From an uncultured Allosphingosinicella sp. (lineage in GTDB: Bacteria; Pseudomonadota; Alphaproteobacteria; Sphingomonadales; Sphingomonadaceae), in contig CAKTCN010000003.1 in NCBI GenBank assembly GCA_934539295.1, forward strand, positions 1-64,000: 64,000 bases of DNA. Direction: 5' to 3'. Below are positions 46,143 through 56,349 of this stretch, in pieces (the stretch's first letter is position 1; every line of letters starts with the position of its first letter). The position numbers were made by a program, and so were the translations under genes. A model generated the notes under the pieces. That model was not told the DNA's origin. It made no database searches and saw nothing but the letters and a program-made list of their open reading frames with translations.

Positions 46143-48956
46143 TCAAGGCTGTTCGGGAAGAACCACCATCGACCAGTCGCCACCGTCCGCAACATAGGTC
46201 GCGACGGCGGCGCGTACATCCTCCGCAGTAAGGCGCTGATAGTCGCTGAGATAAGTCCGGGTCGCCTCCACATAGACAGGCTCGGCAGTCCAGTCCTCCA
46301 GCGCACCCAGCCAATAGGCATTGGTGCGCACGCGCCGTTCGATGCCGCTCACCACCGGATTGATCGCGCGCTCGAACTCGGCAGCCGATGCGGGCCGGGC
46401 GGCGAGGTCGGCCACGATCTCGCGTGCGATGCGGTAGAAGGTGTCGACGCTTTCGGGCCGCAGCTCGGACGCTGCGTAGAATACACCCCAATCCTTGAAC
46501 CGGTCGGACGAGGATGACGAGGCGCCCGGCGAATAGGATGCGCCTTCGACCTGGCGAAGCCGCTCGAACAGGCGCACCTGCAGCATGTTGGCCGCGACGG
46601 CGAGTGCGCGGCGTTCGCGGCGATGCTCCAGTCCACCGAACGTGTTCCAGCCGATGGCGGCATAGGCCTGGTTCTTGTCGCCGCGATGCGTGAAGCGCAC
46701 GGGCGCTGGAGAAGGCGTTGGCGGACGCACGTCCGTATTGGGCGTCGGCGCCGCCGGACGCGCCGGCAGGGCAGCAATCGTGCCCTTCATCGCGTTGACC
46801 GCGGTTTCCAGATCGACATCGCCGACCACGATTGCTTGCACGGGGCCGGAGGCGAGCATCGGCCCGAACAGGTCCTTGAAGCCCTGCGGCGTCGCCTGCC
46901 CGATGGTTGCAGTCTCCAGCGGTTCCCACCTCTTGTCCCCGCCCATCAGCAGCGACGGCAACTCGCGGCTGGCACGCGCGGAGGCGGAGGCGAAGCTCAG
47001 TTCGTTCGAATCGCGAAAGCTCGCCTGGTATCGCGCGAACAGCGCGTCGTCCCAACGCGGGTAAGCGAGCTTGGTCGCGAACAGCCGCAACTGGTCGGCA
47101 AGGTCGGTGCCGTTGGTGGTGGACGCCAGCACCAGCGCATCCTGCCCCAGGCTGAAGTTCAGCCCGATGCGGCGCCCGGTCAGCAACCGTTCCAGCCCAT
47201 CAAGGTCGAGATCGGCCAGTCCGGACGGTGCCACCAGCCCCGAAAGCCACGACAGGCTCGGCTGGTCGGCGGGCAGCCCCGCCATCCCGCTGCCGAAGCG
47301 AAGCTGAACCGCCACCGAGCCCTTCTCGAAATCGGTCTGCTTGAAGGTCAGACTGGATCCGTTGGCAAAGCGGACGATCGTCACGTCCATGTCCTCGATC
47401 CGCTCGCGCGAGACTTCCTGCCCCGGGGAGCCGAGGGCGGGCAATGCATCCATGCTGACGCTACGATCCGCGAGCCGCGCGGCGGGGGCTGCAGCGCGCG
47501 CGGCTGACAGCGCTTCGGCGACCGCGGCGGCGCCGCCTTCGACTGCGGTGGGTGTCAGCAACGCCATGCGCGGGCCCGCACCTTCGAACATGCCCTTCAT
47601 CGCGCGGTGCACCAGCTCTGGGCTCATCTCGGTCCCGAGCCTTTCCATCAGGTCGTGGATATAGGCGGCGGTCGCAACGACATTGTCGGTATCCATGGCG
47701 GAGACGAGCTGGTCGGCGCGCGCGTTGGATCGGACAGTCGCATCGCCCTGCACGGCCGCCGTGGTGCTGAGCCTGACATTCTGGAGCTCACGGTCGATCT
47801 CCGCCTTGCTGGGCGGCGCGGCGGTTGCATCGGCCAGCGTGGCGAATGCGGCGACCACGCCGTCCCGCCACTTGCCGTCGCGGGCCGTCACCTGAAGCTG
47901 GGTCATGTCCGCAACGTTGCGGGTGGTGCCGGTGCCCAGACTGGCCGCGATGAACGGCGCCTCGGCGCCGCGTGCCCGCGCCTCCAGCCGGCGGTTGATG
48001 ATGCGCACCGCCAGCGTGTCGGCCAGATCCTCGCGCTCACGCGCCACCGTGTTGGCCTCATCCGCATAGGGCCGCAGCCACACGGCCGATGCCACTGCAG
48101 GCGCGCCTGGATAGGCCAGCGCAGCCGTGCTTTGCTGAGGGTCGGCAATGGCGCCGTAATCGGGATCGGCAGGCGCCGGCCCGCTGCCCTGCCAGCTGCC
48201 GAAGCGGGCGACGATCAATTCTTCCATCAGCTTGGGATCGGCATCGCCCACCATCACGATCGTGGTGCGCTCCGGCCGGTACCAGCGCTCGTAAAATGCG
48301 CGCAGCCCGTCCGCCGTGGCTCCGCCCAGCGTCGCATCGGTGCCGATGATGTCGCGGTCGGCGAATTTCAGGCCGGCGTAGAAAAGCGGCTTGGATATTT
48401 CGTTGAGGCGCACGTTGAGCTCGGGACGGCGGCCCTTCTCGGCCAGCACGACCTTGCGCTCCGCCTCTACGATGGCCGGGTCGAAGCGAGCGGTGTCGGC
48501 CATTTCGGCCAGCAGGCGAAGGCTGGTGTCTAGGCTCGCCTTGTCGGCATGAGGCAGGTCGAGCTGATAAACGGTCTGGGTCGCGCTGGTCGACGCATTG
48601 GTGTCGCTGCCGAAGCTCGCGCCCAGTTTCTGCCAGGTTTCGCGCGCCTCGCCATCCTTGAAGCTGGCCGTGCCGCGAAATGCCATATGCTCGATGAAAT
48701 GGGCCCAGCCCTGCTGGTGATCTTCCTCGTTGAGCGCACCCGCATCGACCCGCAGTCGGATCGAGACCTGGCCGGCCGGCAGCGCGTTGCGCCGCACCGC
48801 ATAGCGAAGGCCATTGGGCAGCGTGCCGAACGTCCAGGCCGGGTCGGGTGTGATGTCGCTGTCCCGATAGAACCACCGGGCATCGCCGTTCTGGGCGGTT
48901 GCGGGTGCAGCGACGAGGAGGGAGAAGGCGAGAAGCAGACGGGATTGGAAACGCAT
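46143..48956 (-). CDS. M16-family zinc peptidase (two-lobe)
   Basis: A 937-residue, signal-bearing (AFSLLVAAPATAQ) metallopeptidase with inverted zinc motif H86-x-x-E89-H90 (HFIEHMAF) and a downstream glutamate (ERKVVLAEKG). The C-terminal half repeats the fold without a zinc site (VQLRFGSGMAGLPADQPSL), as in pitrilysin/PqqL-type single-chain enzymes. Likely periplasmic. It is in the same orientation as the two-component pair and 39 bases upstream, but whether they share an operon is unclear. Confidence 0.94.
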   Translation of the reverse strand: MRFQSRLLLAFSLLVAAPATAQNGDARWFYRDSDITPDPAWTFGTLPNGLRYAVRRNALPAGQVSIRLRVDAGALNEEDHQQGWAHFIEHMAFRGTASFKDGEARETWQKLGASFGSDTNASTSATQTVYQLDLPHADKASLDTSLRLLAEMADTARFDPAIVEAERKVVLAEKGRRPELNVRLNEISKPLFYAGLKFADRDIIGTDATLGGATADGLRAFYERWYRPERTTIVMVGDADPKLMEELIVARFGSWQGSGPAPADPDYGAIADPQQSTAALAYPGAPAVASAVWLRPYADEANTVAREREDLADTLAVRIINRRLEARARGAEAPFIAASLGTGTTRNVADMTQLQVTARDGKWRDGVVAAFATLADATAAPPSKAEIDRELQNVRLSTTAAVQGDATVRSNARADQLVSAMDTDNVVATAAYIHDLMERLGTEMSPELVHRAMKGMFEGAGPRMALLTPTAVEGGAAAVAEALSAARAAAPAARLADRSVSMDALPALGSPGQEVSRERIEDMDVTIVRFANGSSLTFKQTDFEKGSVAVQLRFGSGMAGLPADQPSLSWLSGLVAPSGLADLDLDGLERLLTGRRIGLNFSLGQDALVLASTTNGTDLADQLRLFATKLAYPRWDDALFARYQASFRDSNELSFASASARASRELPSLLMGGDKRWEPLETATIGQATPQGFKDLFGPMLASGPVQAIVVGDVDLETAVNAMKGTIAALPARPAAPTPNTDVRPPTPSPAPVRFTHRGDKNQAYAAIGWNTFGGLEHRRERRALAVAANMLQVRLFERLRQVEGASYSPGASSSSSDRFKDWGVFYAASELRPESVDTFYRIAREIVADLAARPASAAEFERAINPVVSGIERRVRTNAYWLGALEDWTAEPVYVEATRTYLSDYQRLTAEDVRAAVATYVADGGDWSMVVLPEQP

Positions 48957-49110
48957 GGATGAAGCCTAGCGGGAAGAAATCCGGTTTGAAATGACCTTGG
49001 TGGAAATCCTTTGTTTTTCAACGGCTTTCATGGTCAGCGCAGGTGAGTGAACGCCATTTTGTCCACAGATTGAATGCGCAGGCGCCGTTGACTCAAGCAG
49101 CCGAAGATTG

Positions 49111-49125
49111 GAACATAAAGCGAAC
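49111..49125. promoter_or_regulatory. LexA box (GAAC-N7-GAAC)
   Basis: GAAC (49111-49114), seven bases, then GAAC (49122-49125) is a perfect alphaproteobacterial SOS operator. It sits 22 bases upstream of imuA ATG 49147 and would overlap the promoter. LexA repression with induction after DNA damage is the expected control for the imuA-imuB-dnaE2 operon. Confidence 0.85.
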
Positions 49126-49146
49126 AAACGAGTCGTCTGTACTGCC

Positions 49147-49929
49147 ATGTCACAACTTTCACTCAGCCGCAGCCACCGCCTGGCTGCCTTGCGCGCCGAG
49201 GTCCATGCCATTGAGGCGGCCGGCCGTCCCCCCGATGCACCGTCCCTCCCTTTCGGCGTGGAGGAGATGGACCGACGAATAGCAGGCGGCGGGCTGGCAC
49301 GTGGATCGCTCCACGAAATTGCAGGCGCCAGCCCGGCTCTTAGCGACGATGCCGCCGCCAGCCTGTTTATCGCGGGTATCGCAGCGCGATTGTGCGAGGG
49401 AACGGGCATCGTCCTGTGGGCGCTCGCGCGGCGCGACCTGTTCGCTCCCGGCCTCGCGCAGGCGGGCGTTCGCCCCAACAACCTCATCCAGGCCGAATGC
49501 GGCGGGGACGAGGAAGTGCTGGCGGTGATGGAGGATGCGCTGCGTCACGGAGGGCTTGCCGCCGTAGTGGGCGAGACGACCCGCGTCGGCATGGCCGCCA
49601 CCCGCCGGCTCCAGCTTGCGGCCGAGGAAGGCGGCACCACCGCTCTGATGCTGCGCCGCTGGCGCCGCGGCGGGGAGGAGCCGCTCAATGCGCCCTCATC
49701 GGCCATGACCCGCTGGCGGATCGGCTGTGTACCGTCGGAGGAATTGCTGGTCGAGGACGCCATCGGGCGGCCCCGGTGGAATGTCGAACTCGCCCGCCAG
49801 CGCGGGGGCGAGCCTTTCAGCCTCATCATGGAGGGATCGGATGCGCAGGGTCGCCTCGCTCTACCTGCCGTTTCTCCCAACCGACCTTATCAGGCATCGC
49901 GAGCAGCCCCGGCCCGCCGCACGGCCTGA
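49147..49929 (+). CDS. imuA: ImuA, RecA-like mutasome protein
   Basis: About 260 residues from ATG 49147 (MSQLSLSRSHRLAALRAEVHAIE); the frame to 49108 overlaps the LexA box and is not used. The RecA/SulA-like core has FGVEEMDRRIAGGGLARGSLHEIAG and TGIVLWALARRDLFAPGLAQAGV. ImuA is needed with ImuB and DnaE2 for damage-induced mutagenesis in Caulobacter-type operons. It overlaps imuB by 89 bases, a long overlap that suggests tight coupling. No complete Walker A motif is evident. Confidence 0.9.
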   Translation: MSQLSLSRSHRLAALRAEVHAIEAAGRPPDAPSLPFGVEEMDRRIAGGGLARGSLHEIAGASPALSDDAAASLFIAGIAARLCEGTGIVLWALARRDLFAPGLAQAGVRPNNLIQAECGGDEEVLAVMEDALRHGGLAAVVGETTRVGMAATRRLQLAAEEGGTTALMLRRWRRGGEEPLNAPSSAMTRWRIGCVPSEELLVEDAIGRPRWNVELARQRGGEPFSLIMEGSDAQGRLALPAVSPNRPYQASRAAPARRTA

Positions 49930-51679
49930 AGGCAGGCTGCGCCACAAGGTCGCGCCGCTCACCCCCGCAGAGGAAGGGATCGGAGCGGCCGACTGCTCCT
50001 GCCCACGCGGCGGCGGCTGGCGCCCCGGCGCGCGCTGGGCGCAGGAGGATATCGACGCCTTCCCCCTCCACCAGCGCCCGCCCATGCGCGAGCTTGGCCG
50101 GAGGACCGAGGCGGCGAAGGTTGTGTTCAGCAACACCTCTCCCACAGGGAGAGGGAGGGGCCCGCGCGAAGCGTGGGAGGGTGAGGGTGACTTTAAATCA
50201 GCCCCCAAGGACCCTCACCCCAACCCTCTCCCGGGGGGAGAGGGAGCGCCCCTCCTAACCCTGCACAAGGTCGGCGCCCGCATGGAGATCGCCGCCGCCT
50301 GCCCCGCCGCGCAGGCGCTCGGCCTCACACCCGGCATGGCCGCGACGCAGGCGCGCATCCTCGTCACCGGTCTCGACATGCGCGATGCTGACCCAGAGGG
50401 CGACCACGCGTTCCTGACCCGCCTGGCCTTGTTCGCCGCCCGCCGCTGGACCCCGCGCGCCTGCCTGTCGGACACGAACGGCCTGTTCCTCGACATAGGC
50501 GGCACCGCCCACCTGTTCGGCGGCGAGGAGCGGATGTGCCGGCGCATTCTCACCTTCTGCCGCCGCCTCGGCGTCACCGCCCGCATCGCGGTGGCGGGTA
50601 CGGCCGGCGCCGCCCACGCGCTCGCCCGCCACGGCCGCACGCCGCTCATCCTCTGCCCGCAGGGGCGCGAGGCCGACGCGATCGCGCCCTTCGCGCTGTC
50701 CGCCTTGCGGCTCGACGAAGACGCGCTCGCCGCCGCACGCCGGCTTGGCGTCGATACGGTGGGCGAACTGATCGCCATGCCGCGTGCGCCGTTGAACCGC
50801 CGCTTCGGCAAGGCTCTGCTCACGCGCCTCGACCAGGCGCTCGGCCGCGTCGGCGAGCCGATGGACCCGATCGTGCCGGAGGAAGCGCCGTCGGCAACGC
50901 TGCGCCTGCTGGAGCCGATCGCCACGGCGCAAGCGATCGAGCAGGTTATGCGCGACCTCATGGCCATGCTGGTCGAGCAGCTCCAGCAGGAAGGCTTGGG
51001 CCTGCGCCTTCTCGAATTCGCCGGTGATCGCGTCGACGGTGATGTCCAGCGCATCACCGTCGGCACCGCCCGCGCGACCCGCGAAGGCGCACACCTTGCC
51101 CGCTTGCTCGCCATGAAGATCGACCGGATCGAACCCGGCTTCGGCATCGAGGCGATGCGCCTCACTGCCTTGCGGTGCGAACTGCTCGCGCCCCAGCCGA
51201 TCGATGGCGAGATGACCGGCGCCCGCCCCGCGCCCGACATCGCCGAACTGGTCGACCGCCTCGCCGGCCGGATCGGCGCCAAGCGCCTCCACCGCCCGAG
51301 CGCGCTGGAAAGCGACGTGCCCGAACGCAGCGTCCAGCGCATCCACCCGCTGAGTGAGGCCGCCGAATGGCCATCCTGGCCGCGCCCGGTCCGGCTGCTG
51401 GCGCGCCCCGAGCAGGTCGAGAGCATCATGGCCCTCCTCCCCGACGGCGTGCCGCGGCAGTTCATCTGGCGCGGCCGCCCCTACCAGGTCCGCCGCACCG
51501 ACGGCCCCGAGCGCATCTACGGCGAATGGTGGCGCCGCACGGCCGAGGCCGAGGCGGTCCGCGATTATTTCCAGGTGGAGGACGAGCACGGCGCGCGTTT
51601 CTGGCTGTTCCGCAAGGGCGACGGCCTCGACCCCCGCACCGGCGATCTGAGCTGGTGGCTCCAGGGCATGTTCGCATGA
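49841..51679 (+). CDS. imuB: ImuB, catalytically inactive Y-family polymerase
   Basis: About 612 residues from ATG 49841, with GGAGG 6 bases upstream. The Y-family N-terminus [17 protein letters not shown] has lost the catalytic D-x-D (usual IDMDCFFA), and the second acidic motif reads DTNGLFLD rather than DEAFLD. So it cannot polymerise, as established for ImuB, and acts as scaffold for DnaE2 and the beta clamp. Residues about 97-137 are encoded by an in-frame REP-like insertion ([28 protein letters not shown]). Its stop overlaps the dnaE2 ATG by four bases. Confidence 0.93.
   Translation: MRRVASLYLPFLPTDLIRHREQPRPAARPEGRLRHKVAPLTPAEEGIGAADCSCPRGGGWRPGARWAQEDIDAFPLHQRPPMRELGRRTEAAKVVFSNTSPTGRGRGPREAWEGEGDFKSAPKDPHPNPLPGGEGAPLLTLHKVGARMEIAAACPAAQALGLTPGMAATQARILVTGLDMRDADPEGDHAFLTRLALFAARRWTPRACLSDTNGLFLDIGGTAHLFGGEERMCRRILTFCRRLGVTARIAVAGTAGAAHALARHGRTPLILCPQGREADAIAPFALSALRLDEDALAAARRLGVDTVGELIAMPRAPLNRRFGKALLTRLDQALGRVGEPMDPIVPEEAPSATLRLLEPIATAQAIEQVMRDLMAMLVEQLQQEGLGLRLLEFAGDRVDGDVQRITVGTARATREGAHLARLLAMKIDRIEPGFGIEAMRLTALRCELLAPQPIDGEMTGARPAPDIAELVDRLAGRIGAKRLHRPSALESDVPERSVQRIHPLSEAAEWPSWPRPVRLLARPEQVESIMALLPDGVPRQFIWRGRPYQVRRTDGPERIYGEWWRRTAEAEAVRDYFQVEDEHGARFWLFRKGDGLDPRTGDLSWWLQGMFA
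50136..50245. repeat. REP-like triple palindrome inside imuB
   Basis: Three nested or successive inverted repeats: CCTCTCCC (50136-50143) with GGGAGAGG (50147-50154), GGGTGAGGGT (50180-50189) with ACCCTCACCC (50211-50220), and CCCTCTCCC (50224-50232) with GGGAGAGGG (50236-50244). It encodes [11 protein letters not shown], the commonly seen translation of this intergenic element. Shared parts with the thiC element at 34979-35034 place both in one family. Confidence 0.8.
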
Positions 51680-54600
51680 CCTATGTCGAACTCCAGGTCA
51701 CCTCCCACTTCAGCTTCCTCAAGGGGGCCTCCAGCCCTGCCGAACTGTTCGCCGCCGCCAAGCTGCTCGGCTATCCGGCGCTCGGCATCACCGACCGCAA
51801 CAGCGTCACGGGATTGGTCCGCGCGCTGGTAGCGGCGGACGAGACCGAGATGCGGCTGGTCGCTGGCTGCCGGCTCGACCTGATGGACGGCCATTCGCTG
51901 CTCGTCTGGCCGCAGGATCGGCGGGGTTGGTCCAACCTCACACGCCTGCTGACCGAAGGGAACAAGCGCGCCGATCCAAAGCGTGGGGAAAAAGGGCAGT
52001 GCTTCCTGATGTGGGAGGATGTCGAGGCCTGGAGCGAGGGGTTGGTGGCCGCGCTCCTGCCGCAGGAAGCCGATGCGCGCACCGCCATGGCGCTGGCGCA
52101 GGTCTCCGGCATCTTCCGGGATCGCAGCCACCTCGCGCTCACCCATCATCGCCGGCCCGGCGATGTGTTGCGCCTGCGCGACTTGGACCGAATGGCCGAG
52201 CGTTACCATGTCCGCAGCGTCGCGACTGGGGACATACTCTACGATTCTCCCGACAAGCGCATGTTGCAGGACGTGGTCACCGCCATCCGTAACAAGTGCA
52301 CGATCGACGAACTCGGCTTCCGGCGCGAGCGCTACGCCGACCGCCACCTCAAGAGCCCCGCGGAGATGGAACGCCGCTTCCGTCGCTACCCAGACGCCAT
52401 CCAGGCCAGCGCCGACATTGCCGAGCGCTGCACCTTCTCGTTACGCGAGCTCAGCTACCAATATCCTGACGAGATCGTGATGACGGCGCAGACGCCGCAA
52501 CGGGCGCTTGAGAAGCTGACTCACAAGGCGCTGCGTGACAAGTTCAAGGGCTCAGCGCCCAGCCACTATAAGCGCCTGCTGAAGCACGAATTGAGGCTGG
52601 TGAGGAAGCAGCGCTACGCGCCTTATTTCCTAACGGTGAACTCGATCGTCTCCTATGCACGCAGCCAAGATATCCTTTGCCAAGGACGCGGATCTGCCGC
52701 CAATTCGCTCGTCTGCTACGTCCTCGGGATCACCTCCATCGATCCCATCAAGCACACCCTCCTGTTCGAACGCTTCATCTCCGGCGAGCGCGACGAGCCG
52801 CCCGACATCGATGTCGATTTCGAACATGAACGCCGCGAGGAAGTGATCCAATGGATCTATAACACCTACAAGCGCGAGCATGCCGCATTGACCGCCGTGG
52901 TGAGCTGCTACCGGACGCGCGGCGCCGTGCGCGAAGTCGGCAAGGCACTGGGCCTGTCTGAGGACGTAACCGGAGCCCTGGCGGGACAAATTTGGGGTTG
53001 GTCGAGTGAGGGTGTGGAAGAGCGGCATGTGCAGGATCTCAACCTTGATGCCAGCGACCCGCGCCTCGCTCTAACGATCACGCTTGCCAAGCAATTGATC
53101 GGCACGCCCCGTCACCTTTCGCAGCATCCGGGCGGCTTCGTGCTGACGCGCGACCGGCTCGACAATCTGGTGCCAATCGAGCCGGCGGCGATGGAGGATC
53201 GCTGGGTCATCTGCTGGGAAAAGGCCGATATCGAAGAATTGGGTTTCATGAAGGTCGATATCCTCGGCCTCGGCATGCTGGGGTGCATGCGCCGCGCCTT
53301 CGAATTGTTGGACGACCATAAGGGGCAGCGCCTCGAACTCGCCTCGCCCGAGATGCAGCATGACGATCCGGTGGTGTTCGACATGATCTGCGACGCTGAC
53401 ACGCTGGGCACCTTCCAGATCGAGAGCCGCGCGCAGATGAGCATGTTGCCGCGCCTCAAGCCGCGCAAATTCTACGATATCGCCATTCAGGTCGCGATCG
53501 TCCGGCCGGGTCCGATCCAGGGCAATATGGTCCACCCCTATCTGCGCCGACGCGAAGCGACCGAAGAGGTGACCTATCCTTCCAAAGAACTCGAGGAGGT
53601 GCTCGGCAAGACGTTGGGCGTTCCCCTGTTTCAGGAGCAGGCGATGCGGGTTGCGATCGTGGGAGCGGGCTTCACGGCGGCGGAGGCCGATGCGCTGCGC
53701 CGATCGATGGCGACCTTCAAGTTCACGGGCGGCGTGGGCAAGTTCTACGACAAGATGGTCGGCGGCATGCTCGCGCGCGGCTACGACCGCGAATTCGCAA
53801 AACGCACGTTCAAGCAGATCGAAGGGTTCGGGAGCTATGGCTTTCCGGAAAGCCACGCCGCGTCCTTCGCCAAGATCGCCTACGCCTCGTCATGGATGAA
53901 GTGCCACCATCCGGACATCTTCTGCGCGGCCCTGCTTAATGCCCAGCCGATGGGTTTCTACGCGCCGGCGCAGATCGTGCGCGATGCGGTGGAACATGGG
54001 GTGGAGGTGCGGCCGGTGTGCATCAATGCCAGCCGGTGGGATTGCACCCTGGAAGAGCCGGCTGATCAACGCAGCAGCTATCTTCCTCTCCGCCTTGGCA
54101 TGCGCATGACGAAGGGGCTGTCCAACGCACATGCCGCCCGCATTCTTGCGGCGCGGGAGGAGCGGGCGTTCGAGTCCATAGAGGATGTCTGGGCGCGCTC
54201 GGGGGTGCCGGTGGCGGCGCTGGAGAAGCTCGCCGATGCCGATGCGTTTCACAGCCTCGGGCTGGATCGGCGGCAGGCTTTGTGGCGCATCCGGGGTCTT
54301 GGTTCTGCGCCACTGCCCCTGTTCGCAGCCGCGGATGCGCGCGAAGCCGGAGAGGAGCCGGGCGTGGCGCTCACCCCGCTGACCGAGGGGCGTGAGGTGG
54401 TCGAGGATTATCGCTCCACCCAATTGTCCCTGCGTGCGCATCCGGTGAGCTTCCTACGCGCCGATCTCGAACGCCGCGGCTTCGTCACCTGCGCCGACCT
54501 TGCCCACATCAAGGAAGGGCGCAAGGTCGAGGTGGCCGGCATCATCCTGATGCGGCAGCGGCCCGGTTCCACCAACGTCACCTTTGTCACGATCGAGGAC

Positions 54601-54945
54601 GAGACCGGCATCGCCAACGCCATCCTTTGGCAGCGCGTGTTCCAGGAGCATCGCCGCGTGGTGCTCGCCTCCGCCATGGTCGGCATCAAGGGCGTGGTGC
54701 AGCGTGAGGGCCAGGTGATCCACCTCATATCCGAGCGGATCGAGGACCTGACGCCCATGCTCCATTCGGTCGGCCAGCGCGCCTTCCCCCACCGCCCCGG
54801 CCCCGGCGATGCGGCCACCCATGGCGGCGGCCCCGACCGCGGCGAGGACAAGTGGAAGAGCCGCGACATCTTCATCAAGCCGTACACGCCCAAGGCCTGC
54901 GCCGATGGCGAGGTCATCAAGGTCAAGTCGCGCGACTTCCACTAG
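51676..54945 (+). CDS. dnaE2: Error-prone DNA polymerase III alpha subunit
   Basis: 1089 residues from ATG 51676, which overlaps the imuB stop (ATGA). Long upstream open frame is antisense-like shadow and not used. It begins with a PHP domain ([44 protein letters not shown]). The polymerase active site has the aspartates of [16 protein letters not shown] (D377, D379, D381) and the [17 protein letters not shown] motif. The OB domain is near the C-terminus ([28 protein letters not shown]). DnaE2 with ImuA/ImuB carries out translesion synthesis in the SOS response. The usual CDS length is about 1050-1090 residues. Confidence 0.96.
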   Translation: MTYVELQVTSHFSFLKGASSPAELFAAAKLLGYPALGITDRNSVTGLVRALVAADETEMRLVAGCRLDLMDGHSLLVWPQDRRGWSNLTRLLTEGNKRADPKRGEKGQCFLMWEDVEAWSEGLVAALLPQEADARTAMALAQVSGIFRDRSHLALTHHRRPGDVLRLRDLDRMAERYHVRSVATGDILYDSPDKRMLQDVVTAIRNKCTIDELGFRRERYADRHLKSPAEMERRFRRYPDAIQASADIAERCTFSLRELSYQYPDEIVMTAQTPQRALEKLTHKALRDKFKGSAPSHYKRLLKHELRLVRKQRYAPYFLTVNSIVSYARSQDILCQGRGSAANSLVCYVLGITSIDPIKHTLLFERFISGERDEPPDIDVDFEHERREEVIQWIYNTYKREHAALTAVVSCYRTRGAVREVGKALGLSEDVTGALAGQIWGWSSEGVEERHVQDLNLDASDPRLALTITLAKQLIGTPRHLSQHPGGFVLTRDRLDNLVPIEPAAMEDRWVICWEKADIEELGFMKVDILGLGMLGCMRRAFELLDDHKGQRLELASPEMQHDDPVVFDMICDADTLGTFQIESRAQMSMLPRLKPRKFYDIAIQVAIVRPGPIQGNMVHPYLRRREATEEVTYPSKELEEVLGKTLGVPLFQEQAMRVAIVGAGFTAAEADALRRSMATFKFTGGVGKFYDKMVGGMLARGYDREFAKRTFKQIEGFGSYGFPESHAASFAKIAYASSWMKCHHPDIFCAALLNAQPMGFYAPAQIVRDAVEHGVEVRPVCINASRWDCTLEEPADQRSSYLPLRLGMRMTKGLSNAHAARILAAREERAFESIEDVWARSGVPVAALEKLADADAFHSLGLDRRQALWRIRGLGSAPLPLFAAADAREAGEEPGVALTPLTEGREVVEDYRSTQLSLRAHPVSFLRADLERRGFVTCADLAHIKEGRKVEVAGIILMRQRPGSTNVTFVTIEDETGIANAILWQRVFQEHRRVVLASAMVGIKGVVQREGQVIHLISERIEDLTPMLHSVGQRAFPHRPGPGDAATHGGGPDRGEDKWKSRDIFIKPYTPKACADGEVIKVKSRDFH

Positions 54946-55318
54946 CCTGTCCACATGATCGTCGGCGCGTTCAGATGCGTCATGGCGTCGGGCAGGCCGT
55001 TGCGGCCCAAGGCCGGTCGCACTCCCATAGGCGCCCGAACTCTTCCAAAGGTCAGGAAAGTCATGGCGCAGGGAAAATCCGCTCGATCAATAAGGCAGTC
55101 TTTGATCGATCCAGTCGATAAGTGCCGTGATGAGAAGGAGCCGTGAGCCGTTATGTATGGCAGATTCGCCCTGTGTAGGAAAATCGCGAAGGTTCAGGCT
55201 TTGATCAGGCTGTGCCTTCGACACAAACAGGGTGGGCGTCCGACATATCGGCGCGGCTGCTCTTGAAGCGCCGCCTGCACGCAGAACGCTGCGACCGCTA
55301 CCCGCGCCATGAAGCAGG
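54946..55318. other. Gene-free stretch downstream of dnaE2
   Basis: 373 bases with no gene I can support. The middle (55045-55190) is repeat copy B. The small frame 54955-55146 has no ribosome-binding site and differs from the matching frame of copy A by almost only amino-acid-changing substitutions, so I treat it as non-coding. The right part (55200-55318) shows nothing recognisable. Confidence 0.6.
55045..55190 (+). repeat. Dispersed ~145-bp repeat, copy B
   Basis: Matches copy A (37759-37903, opposite strand) from CCAAAGGTCAGGAAAG to TGTAGGAAAAT, with blocks GGGAAAATCCGCTC, TTTGATCGATCCAGTCGATAAGTGC and ATGAGAAGGAGCCG. A perfect stem of TCGATCAA (55083-55090) and TTGATCGA (55102-55109) encloses an 11-base loop, with a single A-C mismatch in copy A. 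It stands alone between dnaE2 and the SRPBCC gene. Confidence 0.8.
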
Positions 55319-55759
55319 TCAGAACAGGTCGGCAAGCTGCTCCAGCCAGCCGCGCCAGGCCATCTTGACCGCTTCCTTGGCATCGTCGTCCATGGCCTCG
55401 CCCTGCCAGCCGTCGAGCAGGCGCACCAACGTCTGCGCAGGGCCCAGCGGCACCAAAGTGATCTCCAGGAACTCGTTGGTGTAGGGCATGCCGTCGGGCA
55501 GCGCCTCGATCGCGCCGGCGCGGAAGGTCTGGACGATGCGCCGCCCTTCCTCCAGCGCGCGATACTCGCCCGAATGGACGAAGACCTCGCCATTGGGGCC
55601 CGGCGCCTCGATCCGATAGCTGCCGCCGACCCGCACGTCGGCCTCCACCCTGGCGCCCATCCACTCCGCCATAAGCTCCGGATCGGTCCAGGCGGCGTAG
55701 AGGTGGTCGGACGGCGCATCGATGATCCGTTCCACCGTGACCCAGTCGTCAGGCTTCAT
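55319..55759 (-). CDS. SRPBCC (AHSA1-like) family protein
   Basis: A 146-residue START/Bet v 1-fold protein from ATG 55759, preceded by GGGAGA 7 bases away. The AHSA1/activator-of-Hsp90-C-terminal-like signature is VTVERIIDAPSDHLYAAWTDPELMAEWMG, followed by GGSYRIEAPGPNG and W-G-W near the end. Members bind hydrophobic ligands; the physiological role is unknown. The frame to 55813 gives additional residues that look non-conserved. Confidence 0.85.
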   Translation of the reverse strand: MKPDDWVTVERIIDAPSDHLYAAWTDPELMAEWMGARVEADVRVGGSYRIEAPGPNGEVFVHSGEYRALEEGRRIVQTFRAGAIEALPDGMPYTNEFLEITLVPLGPAQTLVRLLDGWQGEAMDDDAKEAVKMAWRGWLEQLADLF

Positions 55760-55872
55760 GCCAAATCTCCCAGCTTCCGCCTCGACAACGCCGGACCCGC
55801 CAATCGGTCGCAATCCTGTCGTGGCGTCAGGGCGCGGGCAGGCCTAAGATCGGTCGAGGCAAAGGGAATCAC

Positions 55873-56307
55873 ATGAAAACGCTTGCGGCACTCGCTTCCA
55901 TTCTGACGATCGTGGCGACGCCCGCAGCAGCGCAGCAGCTCGGCGCACGCACCGCCTCACCCGAACAGGTGCTGGCGCAGATGGAGGAAAGCCAGGTCGA
56001 TCCGGCTGCCGACCCGCTGGTGCTGGCCGCCGCGCAGCATCCGCTGGGCTCCGCGCGCAATCCGGTGCGGGTCGGTGGACCGGAGGGCGAGCGGTCCTAC
56101 CTGGTCCGTTTACGCTGCGCCGATGGCGCAGCACCGCGCATCGGCAACCGCAACAGTGCCGGCACCGGCGCCTTCGGGTCGATCGTCGATGTCTATCCGC
56201 TCGACTGCGGCGCCGCTGCGCCCGGCAAGACCGAGATCGTCATGGACAAATACCATGAGGAGCATCGCGAGACGAACGCACCTGCCGGCTTCACCCTGGC
56301 CGACTGA
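55873..56307 (+). CDS. Exported protein of unknown function
   Basis: A 144-residue protein with a clear signal peptide (MKTLAALASILTIVATPAAAQ). The mature part is polar with two Cys residues (near 81 and 112) that could form a disulfide and a beta-rich core (SARNPVRVGGPEGERSYLVRLRC). GAGGCAAAGGGAAT supplies a weak purine-rich ribosome-binding site. I do not recognise a named family. Read toward the metallo-hydrolase, 42 bases away. Confidence 0.7.
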   Translation: MKTLAALASILTIVATPAAAQQLGARTASPEQVLAQMEESQVDPAADPLVLAAAQHPLGSARNPVRVGGPEGERSYLVRLRCADGAAPRIGNRNSAGTGAFGSIVDVYPLDCGAAAPGKTEIVMDKYHEEHRETNAPAGFTLAD

Positions 56308-56349
56308 GCGGCTTTGCGATCCGTTACACCGGCGCTATGACGCCGCGCC

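Noticed and set aside
54955..55146. 63-codon frame through repeat copy B
   Set aside because: No ribosome-binding site, and the matching frame in copy A differs almost only by amino-acid-changing substitutions, so it is not a conserved peptide.
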